A stretch of DNA of 64,000 bases from Marsupella aquatica (Eukaryota > Marchantiophyta), in NCBI GenBank assembly GCA_973895155.1, contig OZ316892.1, forward strand, positions 22,940,001-23,004,000. Direction: 5' to 3'. How positions within the stretch are numbered: the stretch's first letter is position 1; each line of letters begins with the position of its first letter. The notes under the pieces were generated by a model. It was not told the DNA's origin. It ran no database searches and saw nothing but the letters and a program-made list of their open reading frames with translations. Positions 11,049-21,100 of this stretch are shown in pieces. A program made the position numbers and the translations under genes.

Positions 11049-13912
11049 ATGGTATGTCTCTTTCTATTTTCTGACGGTTGGCGCATGATACTTTTCGTTC
11101 CACTTCATGGGTCGTCGCCTCAGCAAACGAGTTACAGATTGCGTTGGCTCTGATCAAATGTCGTTTTTTCTGGGATGTAGAGAGTGTTTCGGTGATTGGC
11201 TCACTCAGTCTGATTTGTCTCGTTCATTTAGGTCAATCTTTAAATGTGGTGTGGAACCTTTGAAGTTCTGATTGTCTCCGGATATCAGCTCACAAGTGGG
11301 AAGGTCGTTTATTGAAAGGGGAAATTAGAAATATCTCGTTCACTTACTTTGCGCTAGAGGTGTTGGAACAGCTAAGTCACTTTGTAGCAGCAAGAGAAGG
11401 GGTTGCACATTAGACGAAAGGGGTTGAACGGTATTATACGGGTTGAGGCTGACTGTTTTCTGTATCTTGTAATTTCAGGCAGACTCACCAAGGCGCAGGT
11501 ACACATCTGAAACATTACTCTGGTTTTGGGGTTTTTTCGTGTCGATTAGTTGGGCCAGAGCATAAGCAAGAAGATAATGAGTAGAACATCCCGAGGCCAG
11601 CTTGACGTGCGACATGGGTGTGCATTACTCTTCCAAGTGACATGCAAGAGAATTCACAAGTGTCAATTATTTGCAGATATCACTCCTCATCGCCACGGAA
11701 TTACCGCTCGCGGTCACGTTCCCGAAGTCCAGGCAGGTTAGCTTTCGCATACCTCACTTTGCCCCAGTGTAGGTCTAAGTTGTGGTCTGATCGTATGCAC
11801 TTTCTGACTTTCTAGTCGTCAGGAGTTTTGGTTTTGTGACAAGTCGCATGTGCCGGGGCGATACAGGAGTTATGGAGCCAGAGAGGCCGCAAACAACCCA
11901 GGCAACAACTTATACGTCACCGGGTTGTCAACTCGGGTCACGGAGAAGGACCTCGAGGATCATTTCTCAGCGGAGGGAAAGGTGGGTTTTGCAATGTTTT
12001 CTCTTAAATTTGTACTCATTAGTTGAATGAAGGTCCAGGAAATAGTGTGGTGTGATTGTTTTGGTGGTCTGCATCTTGATCACTATACTTCTGTTGTAGA
12101 GTTCAAAATGCCCTTAGCTTTTTTGGAAACTGTTTGTGCTTTCATTTTGTCCTAGTTTGAGGTGCAAAAACTGATTTAGCTTCTTAAGCCTCTGCCGCAC
12201 TGATGCTGACATCATTCTGTACCCTTTGGTCGGCAGGTTCTTGAATGCCGGCTAGTAGTTGATCCGCGCACTCGGGAGTCGAGGGGTTTCGGGTTTGTTA
12301 CAATGGACAGTTCAGAAGACGCGGAGCGCTCCATCAAGTATTTGAACCGCTCCATTCTTGAAGGTCGTGTGATTTCGGTTGAGAAGGTAATGTGATGATG
12401 GAGAAATGGGTTTGTTGAGGAAAATTTGTGTATTTCTGTGGCAGGTCTTGCGTTTTGTTGAGCTAAGTCTTTGATCTGTGAATGGGATCACTCGTAGAGC
12501 TAGATTGCTTAGTCATATGCTGATAGTACTGCTCTTTTGGATCCTTCGTTTATTCAGAAGTTTCGTCTCAACTATACTGGCAGCAAGGCAGCTGTTTTGT
12601 TTCAGCATCAGCACTTGAGAGCATTCCAACTTAATCAACATGAGCAATTCACCAACTTAATCAGGCTCTAAGTCTGTTTGCACACTCGACAAATTGGCCC
12701 CGTCGACTTGCGCAACATGTCGAACCCCTTTGTCAAAGATACAGCCATATCTCGCAAGTAAAACAGGTGTTTATCGATTAGAGTACAAATTTTTGTTGGG
12801 ATTAATGAAGTTGCCAGCCACGACTCACTTCGAGTTTGAGCCTTTCCTGGTTTTCCATGAAAGGCACCAATGAGTAGTACAAGTAGCATCAGCATGCTCA
12901 GTCCAGCTGTTGGAATCCTTCACAAAGACTCAACTGCTACCAACTGCAGCTGCACAACCTAGTTTTTATGGGTCAGTACCAGCGACACGGCTATTCTCAC
13001 CCGTACGTAAGATCAAGCTCAGTTTCAAGCTCAGTTTCAAGCTCCACAAGGGCAAGCAAACCTCTTTTCTCCAGCAGAATTTCACTCCACCTATCAGAGT
13101 AATGTGTCTTCCCTAGACTGCTCAGCAAGTTGGAACGATATGGTTTGCACCCGGCCAGCACCATACCACACTTAAATCATAATTATTCGATGGTTCACTA
13201 CAGAACGTAGGGAGGCAGTGAAATGGGCTTAGAGTTGACTCCGAAGATAGTTGCATTCTCCACCTTACCTTGCGTATCTTAGCACACAGAAAACATTACT
13301 GTAGACGAATATAGTGTGAGGAGGGGAGGATCTGTGGACATTGTCGGACGTCTTACGCTCATTCTGTGTTGACAGCTTGACATGATTTTCTGTGGGCCCC
13401 ATAAGGTTGGCAATCTATTTCATGCATTTCTGAGTTTGACATATATCTTAGTGAGTGGTACAGGCAAAGCGAAAGCGTGCGCGGACTCCGACACCTGGGA
13501 AGTATCTCGGTGTAAGAAGCGCAAGGGAAATTTGTGAGTATCTTTTTCGTTTCAGACCTTCTCCATATTTTTGAATTGTGATTTGTCCCATCAGTTGAAA
13601 TTTCTCTTCTGTTCTCTGTGCATGACTGTTGCAAACTGTGTTGTTTCCCCAGCAGCCTCTTTGCACGACAATGATCGAAGGCGAGGAAGCTATGATGGGG
13701 GTCGAGGAGACAGTCATAGCTCGCGCCGATCTCCTAGATACTCGCCGTATCGTGGTGGACGTGACTATTCACCGCAATCGTCACCTTATCGTGGAGGAGG
13801 CAGCAGTTACCGACGTGAACGTTCGCTCTCTCCGTACCGAAGCCCGCCAAGACGAGGTTATGCTTACAAGTCAAGGTCGCGATCTCGCTCTTCGACTCCT
13901 TACTATCGGTGA
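11049..13912 (+). CDS. SR45a-like: SR45a/TRA2-like splicing factor (RS-RRM-RS)
   Basis: Seven coding exons with consistent phases: 11049-11051, 11479-11498, 11677-11736, 11816-11981, 12237-12386, 13464-13533 and 13653-13912, giving about 242 aa. The N-terminal RS region (SPRRRYHSSSPRNYRSRSRS) precedes an RRM: RNP2 is NLYVTGL, RNP1 is RGFGFVTM. The linker AKRKRARTPTPGKYLG is characteristic of plant SR45a and animal TRA2, and a second RS region ends in SRSRSRSSTPYYR. These are nuclear proteins that bind exonic enhancers and recruit the spliceosome. The first coding exon is only the ATG, which directly abuts its donor. The last acceptor is a tandem CAGCAG, so one-codon variants are possible. Intron 6 is 1,077 bp, long for this gene, and may carry an alternative exon. 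Exon 4 begins with an unusual stretch (QEFWFCDK); another acceptor there is possible. Confidence 0.88.
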
Positions 13913-15126
13913 ACACGGTGTCGATGATTGATCTACTTTTTTGAGGACCATGACTTGGCTGTCATCAACCTCAGGGGTTCCTTTTCTTTCTCCTGCCTGT
14001 TGTCGAAGCAGCTCTGGAATGCTCTTTGGCAACTGTGCCAGTGTTCACAAATTATGGCCTTTTTAGAGACAATCAGGAACCCCTAGTTGTAATACTACCT
14101 TCTTGGTTTGATAGGGAGTATTGGGCTTGAGCAAGTCTTAAGTGGTTCTTCGTCATTGGGAGTTGTCTCCAGTGCAGGCAGGACCTGTACATGGGTATCC
14201 TGGACTAGGAGCCGTACCCAGTGCTGGACTTGGGGAAGACCCAAAGTCTGCTGGAGTTACGTCATCCTTCTCTATGGAGGTCAAGCGGTGTAATGCGATC
14301 AATTGTGTAGCAATTATCTATTTGTCTGTTGTGCATGTCGGTTCAAGACAATGATCCGTATGATTAGGTTCTGTAGTTCCGCCTGTGGAAGAGATTCATT
14401 GGATGATTATCCAGTCCAGGAAATCAGGAAAGGAGGGTACATTGTGTATATCGCAAATTAAAGAAATTGCTGAAGTGATTTACATTTTACATTCGACGCT
14501 TCGTGAGGTGATTCGTGTATTGGCATAGTACAGATGTTCATTTCAATTCACTTTAGTATACACAAATTAATTCGTCATGAGCTCTGACTAGTTTGACCTA
14601 GTACAGGATATTGGCCGGGAAGCATTACACAAGATTCTAGCTTCACGTTTGATTTGCTTGAATATTTGGATGCCTCGTTCGTATTCAAATCTGTCTTAGC
14701 TTCGTTATTATAGGATATTCTTCTGTTCGTTATTCCTGAATTCCTTTCTACCCTTTCCAGCTACTCTATTTTCAACTACCCTATCCTACCCTCGACATCT
14801 CTCTGGAATTTTGGGTTCCTAATACTCGACCTTTTTCCAGTCTCGAAGGACCTCGGTCAGTGAATAACTTCAAGAGCAGTGGCCCCCACTTTGAAACGAT
14901 AATCGTTAACAAAGCAGAAATGACCACAAGGCTCGCAGGATTCGTAGTATGAATTCTTCATTTCGTCGCTGTTCATTTTTGTCATTCCCTTATTCGTCAC
15001 CACCGTCGTCTTTCACAAGAGTAGTCTCTCATTTTCGAAGTAGAGCGTGAATATATATTGCACACGCTCCACTTTGAAGATATCAAATAAAAGTAGAGCC
15101 TGTGCAATATATCAAGTCAAAGTAGA
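13913..15126. other. 3' region of the SR45a-like gene and intergenic DNA
   Basis: The first several hundred bases are probably the SR45a-like 3' UTR. A 70-codon frame at 14142-14354 (contains VQAGPVHGYPGLGAVPSAGL) lacks support as a gene, but it could be an alternative terminal exon. Near 15050-15140 'agtagagcc.gtgcaatat' is repeated and merges with the edge of the inverted HNL copy. Confidence 0.4.
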
Positions 15127-15838
15127 GCCAGTGCAATATGTGTCTAGTCTCCGAGCTTCGAGGGTCTTGTCGACTGAGAGTAAGAAGTGAGGAGGATTCG
15201 AGTGTTCGGAAGAAAATCCAGTATCCATGTCAACTATGAACCAGAGCTGTCGGGACTCATCCTGTTGGTACAGTAAGCCCTGTTAGAATGTCTTACTTTG
15301 AAGCCCATGAAAGAACACAATTCTAGCTCTAGCTTCTCATGCGGCTCGGGGCAATACACCATGTCATTGAGCTCCAGCGAGACCAATTTAGGGATTGACG
15401 TGTACAGTCGCATCTCTCTCTCAAGGTGGAAAGAAGTACCAGAGGTCCAGTCGCATCTCTCTCTCGAGGTGGAAAGAAGTACCAGAGGTCCAGTGGCTGC
15501 TGAAGCCATTTCATCAGAGATATTGACACGTTCTGCTGAAGCCATTTCATCAGAGATATTGACACGTTGGTGCTTTAGGTGAACATGGACATTCTCATTA
15601 TTGTGCATTAAGAATTACCAGAGTACGCCTTGGTGAGCTCGAGTATAACAGGTGAGGATGCAGTAGAAGCCAACTTTTGCAGAAGCTGGTTCCATAACCG
15701 AAGAGGGACATAAATTGAACTGATCCATGTAAATGAGTAACTTGTGCATACCAATAAGTAGATCTAGGGGAAACGGAGTCCTAGATTAGTGCACTCCGTT
15801 CACAAAAGTCAGAAATCCCAGTCAAAGCGAGTGGGATC
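15127..15838 (-). pseudogene. inverted, truncated copy of the HNL gene 5' end
   Basis: Read on the minus strand, this segment matches the + strand at about 18003-18673: upstream DNA, start codon ('atggatcagt'), exon 1, intron 1 and the first part of exon 2 (LNDMVYCPEPHEK against LNDMVYEVYCPEPQEK). The exon 1 frame is shifted and nothing downstream of the alpha/beta-hydrolase start is present, so it is a pseudogene fragment. It also has two internal tandem duplications absent from the functional copy: about 43 bp near 15409-15494 and about 36 bp near 15498-15568. Because it points towards the intact gene, the two form a long inverted repeat with a spacer of about 2.2 kb. Confidence 0.85.
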
Positions 15839-16580
15839 ATAGCACGAAGACAAAATTAGACGATCGAAGGCACACTTTTTTTACAAGGATAAAACATGGA
15901 TTCAAAGAAATCAAGCAATACAAATCCCAATTCTGTTGCCTCCCACTCAATCCCAAAACATAAACAAAAGCCCAAATGGACTGAGACATTGTCCCTGCCT
16001 GTCCCTATGGACTGCCTCGTGCAACTTCTACACCAAATTTTTAAAAGAAACTGGTTGTGGATAGCAGTTGAGTTCTTTGATTACCTTGGGGAGAAAGTAG
16101 TCAAGACGTCATGGTGATCATGAGTAATGACATGATATTTTAACATCTTTCAGGTTCAAGGTCGTCAACTTACCGAGGAAACCCTTTCAGTAATGTAATT
16201 GAAACCAACGGCAAATGGTAACGAGACTGTTTACAGGTCACATTTCAGTCAAAAATGTAAACAATGTTATCCGAGTCAATTTAAATGTCACGAGCAAGTC
16301 CATCAATTTAACTGTCATGAGCAAGTCCATCTAAACTTGAAGGGGCTTGATAGACAAAGTGGAGGTCCATTTAGGCTTTAGTTTCCCCAAAACATGTTGA
16401 AAATAATTTTCAATTTGGTAATTTATTGAGAAGATTGGAATAGCACGACTGTAGTACTTAACAGACTTCCGTCACATGCAAACGCATATCAGAGTGTTGC
16501 TCCGAAACTACACTACTGAAATTGTCGCCAAAATGGATTCCCATGAACACCTTTTCTACGACACTACTGAGATGACGGAT
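15839..16580. other. spacer DNA between inverted HNL copies
   Basis: No gene recognised. A 73-codon frame at 15896-16117 starts with ATG but has no domain. A short repeat (tgtcacgagcaagtccat / tgtcatgagcaagtccat) occurs at about 16285-16332. Confidence 0.4.
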
Positions 16581-17520
16581 TTGGAGGTCGGACTGTCAAT
16601 CAATTGGTGAAGCGTTGGAACTAAATTGAAGCACCAGACATAATTCGCAGTCTGTGAAGGACAGAACCATTTTGGCCGAGTAACACATTCAGAACTTTCT
16701 TCTGTAGATTCTTTTTACAGTCAAGAGACTCAACAAGATTATGATCAATATTATACTCTACTAGAGTAGGACGGTGAGGGTTTGAAGTCCAAGCTCATTG
16801 ATCTGTCCGAGTCAATCTAGTTCGTCGATCGCAGGACCGTTTTTCAGCACTCCGAAGGCTCCCTTCGCACCTGTGATGCAATTTGAGGTCGGACTGTCAT
16901 TCAATAGGTGAAGCGTTGGAACTGAATTGAAGCACCAGACAGAATTGGCAGTCGGTGAAGGACGAAACCAGTTTGGCCGAGTAACACCTTCAGAACTTTC
17001 TTCTCCAGATCCTTCTTACAACCAAGGGATTCAACAAGATTATGATCAATATTATACTCTACTAGAGTAGGACGGTGAGAGTTTGAAGTCCTAGCTCATT
17101 CATCTGTCCGAGTCAATCTAGTTCGTCGATCGCAGGACCGTTTTTCAGCACTTCGAAGGCTCCCTTCGCACCTGGGATGCAATTGGAGGTCGGACTGTCA
17201 TTCAATAGGTGAAGCGTTACACCTGACTTGAAGCACCAGACAGAATTGGCAGTTGGTGAAGGCTTGTTTGGAACCTCTGAAGCAATTGGAGGTCGGACTG
17301 TTACTCAATTGGTGAAACCTTGGAACTGAATTGAAGCACCAGACAGGATTGGCAGTCGGTGAAGGTTTGTTTGGAACCTCTGATGCAATTGGAGGTCGGA
17401 CTGTAACGCAATTGGTGAAACCTTGGAACTGAATTGAAGCACCAGACAGAATTGGCAGTAGGTGAAGGACGAAGCCATTTTGGCCGAGTAACACCTTTAG
17501 AACTTTGTTCTCTAGATCTT
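16581..17520. repeat. tandem repeat array, about 301-bp and about 103-bp units
   Basis: The landmark 'ttggaggtcggactgt' recurs at about 16581, 16882, 17183, 17286 and 17389. The first two units are about 301 bp and carry 'tatgatcaatattatactctac' and 'cagttcgtcgatcgcagg'-like blocks; the next two are about 103 bp, reduced to the 'gaagcaccagacag.attggcagt.ggtgaagg' core. A last partial unit ends near 17520. The short units look like internal deletions of the long one followed by re-amplification. The array lies in the spacer of the HNL inverted repeat. Confidence 0.85.
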
Positions 17521-18110
17521 GCCCTCGTAGTCTCTGTAAGGAAACCCCGCGAGCTTCGATTTGAAAGATTCAGAGGACTGTAGAACGCCAACGGATTGAA
17601 GTACAGAGGAGCGGGAGCGAAAGTCCAGGGACTTATTCAACTTTAATTTGTTGTCTGATATGCAATCAAAGTCCGGCTGCGAATGATTCATACTTAGCGT
17701 GGGACATCGACAATGGGAGCCGGAGTTTACTCGTTGGAGAGAAGAGAAGGTACCGCTACTACCGCTACTACCTCGATAAGGGATTTACTGCGCGGACGAT
17801 ATGACGGTTCCTCCATTGTGTCAGCTAATTTTGCAGTCCCAAGAGCATCCGGAGCTTTGGGTTTAGACAGCGTGAGGTAGAGGACAGAATGGGTCGTTAA
17901 AATTGATGATACAAAGATTCATAGAATCCGCTTCACTGAATTTAGATGCGATATAGGATTTCAGTGAGATCTCCGACCGACCGTCCTATCGTTCTCATCA
18001 CTCGATCCCACTCGCTTTGACTTGGATTTCCAACTTTTTGTGCAGGAGCACTTATCTAGAACTGCATTTCCCGTGGTTCTCTCATTAGAGTGCGCAAGTT
18101 ACTCATTATC

Positions 18111-21100
18111 ATGGATCAGTCCAATTTAACGTCCCTGTTCGGTTTATGGAACCAGCTTCAGCAAAAGTTAGCTTCTACTGCATCCTCCAGTTCCCCATTT
18201 GTTATACCCGAGCTCACCAAGGTATTCCCTCTGGTCATTCCTTATGCACAATAGAGAATGCCCATATTTGTCTAAAGCACCAACGTGTCAATAACTTTTT
18301 TCAAATGGCTTCAGCAGCTAGTGGTCCTCTGATATTTCTTTCCACCTTGAGTGCGAGATGCTACTTTACACGTAAATTGTCAAACTGGCTAATTCTCGCT
18401 TTGCATTCCTGTAGCTCAATGACATGGTATACGAAGTGTATTGCCCCGAGCCGCAGGAGAAGGTAGAGCTAGAAATTGTGTTCTTTCATGGGCTTCAAAT
18501 AAGACATTCTAACGAGGCCTACTATACCACCTGGATGAGTCACGACAGCTCTGATTTATGGTTGACATGGATACTGGATTTCTTTCCGAACGCTCGAATC
18601 CTCCTCATTTCTTATGACTCTTCGGTCAACAAGACTCACAAGCTTGGGCGACTAGACATGTATTGCACTGGCGAGAATCTGGTGTCTTCCCTCACTGCTG
18701 ATGAAGTTAGAGTTGGTAAAGCCAAATGCCCGGTGGTTCTCGTAGGTCACTGCCTTGGTGGCCTCGTACTGAAGGAACTTTGTATCAGTGCTGGAGCAAT
18801 GATTGGCCAGAAAAGTGCTGAAAAGCTTGGACTTAACCGTGTTAAAGATCTTTTCTCCAACCTCCGAGGCATGTTCTTTTATGGAACGCCTCATGGAGGG
18901 TCGTCGTTCTGCGATAGCCTTCATGGCTGTCTGAGCGGTGAACTTCTTAAAGAACTCAAAACTCAGGAGGCCTCAACTGCAAGGAGGAATCAAAACTTTG
19001 ATGATTTAAAGTCAAAGCATGGATGGCTTACTTGTGGAGTGGGTGAATCATACAAAACCTATGTGGTATGCTCACTGTCTCCCTGATCTCAGGTTATTGG
19101 TTTCTTTGCATCCTACTTCGTTCATTGGTTACAGTCATTGCTTGTTTATCTTGTGAGATGGCTCCTTCCCTGTGTTTGATGTGTTTTGACTACTTATACA
19201 GCATCCAGTCTCCACGAATTGGTGTTTGTCGAAAGGGATGTCCTGGTTTTGAGGAGTTTGGTTTTAGCTTGCGGAAATAGTATCCAAACGACTTGTGTCT
19301 TATTTCAGTTGTGTTCGAAATGGGCCGTTCCTCATTCGACCACAACTGGCTAAGTTTTTCTGCCATCCAAGCTTACAGAACCGTTGCATCCCAGGAATCC
19401 CTTGGAGAGTATGTCCATTTGGTTCCTGAAGCTTCGAGTAGACAAAATATGGATTCGTACTATTCTGCTCCTGCAGACCATTATGACGTTTGTAGACCTC
19501 AAGGGAAGAAGTCTACTTCCTTCCTCCAGCTTGCAGATTTTCTTGGCAAGGTATGCCCACCTTCATCGTTATTTTCCTGAAACAACAGTTGCAAATTGTA
19601 GCAACACGTCCCACATTACAATTAGCAGCTCTAATGAAATCCACCAGTACTACTCTGTCGACTGTATATCTCTTTTCACCAACCTGTCCTTCGCTCTGCT
19701 TCGATAGCATCTCCCTGCTCAATGCGTTCATGTGAAATTTTGAAGAAGAGCGAGTAAAGAGAAGTTCTAGGAATGATGATTTGTCCAGCAAAGTCCAGGC
19801 AGGTAAATTCCATCAAAGAAAAGGAGAGCGGTTTGAAGGAATGACTTTTCTAGAAAGACAGACCTGAAATTTGATGTAGTCTCATACTTTTGAAGCTTCG
19901 TGTGAAATTATCCTTACCTAATTTTTCACATACATCGTTTTTCGTATGTAAGGTTACGCTAGCAGATTTTATTGTTTCAAACTTTGGGGTTACCTATTTT
20001 GTACGATTGCTCTAAATACTCAGAATTTGAATTTTCTCTACTAGATGCAACGAGATGCAGTTTCTCGAACAAGAGCGGCGGTTGATGCCAAGTGCAGCCG
20101 AGAGTACTTTGTCGACATAAAAAGTCGCAGTCAGGCCGTGCAAGAAATGTTGGCGCGACCAGATACAGAAATGGTCGTCATCGTTGGTATGAGCGGTATA
20201 GGAAAGACGACATTAGCACGGCGGGTCTTCAACGAAATCAGTCACAACTTTGATGCTACTTGCTTTGTATCGTTGGACCGCATCGAAGCCTCATCAAATG
20301 GCAATGAACAGGTGTTACGAAAGATTCAAGATGCAATAGAAGGGGTCAACGGGATATCAAATCACAAGCTCTGGAGCGTCATTGCTTCCTTAAAGAAGGA
20401 AAAGGTGTTACTGGTTCTCGACAATGTCGAGTCACAGGGCCAGCTAGATGCCTTGGACACAGATTCATGGCTGCTCGGAAGTGCTAGCAGACTTATTGTT
20501 ACTACTATGGATGCTCGGCTTGGTTCCCGACGCAACACTTTTCAGGTCCCATATTTCAGCTATCAAGAAGCAGACCAATTGTTTCGGCACTATGCGTTTG
20601 AGGATGGCAACGGACCGAACGAGGTTGAGGATTTGATCTCGCGCGTGATACGGGAATGTGAGAATTTTCCTTTATCGCTCAAGCTTATGGGTGCTTATGT
20701 TAGCAAGTGGGACGATATCCGAGACAAACACCTTTGGCTTGATCTTGTCGACAGGCTGGGAAAAGCTCAAGAAGTGGACGGTGGTTATGATTACAGACTT
20801 TGGGCCAAGCTGAGGCTCTGCTACGATGCCCTGGAGCCGACTGAGAAAGAAATCTACTTAGATGTTGCCACCTGTTTTCACGGATTTCAATTCTCATTCG
20901 TGAAACATGTTTGGAATGGGTCCCGAGAATCGCCACACATAGCATGGATGAATTTGAGGCAACGATTCCTTGCGAATGTAGATGACGCGGGGAACATCTG
21001 GATGCACAAACATCTAAGAAGTTTGGGCCAGCGTATTGCATGTCCGAGAAGTCGGCCTCTCGACAAATGGGAACGAATCTGGGACTGTTCCTCTGCTAAA

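Noticed and set aside
14108-14354. Gly/Pro-rich frame downstream of the SR45a-like gene
   Set aside because: Two frames look equally open and there is no clear acceptor; kept only as a possible alternative exon.
16581-17520. CRISPR-like array
   Set aside because: Units are long (103-301 bp), contiguous without unique spacers, and the context is a plant nuclear genome; it is an ordinary tandem repeat.
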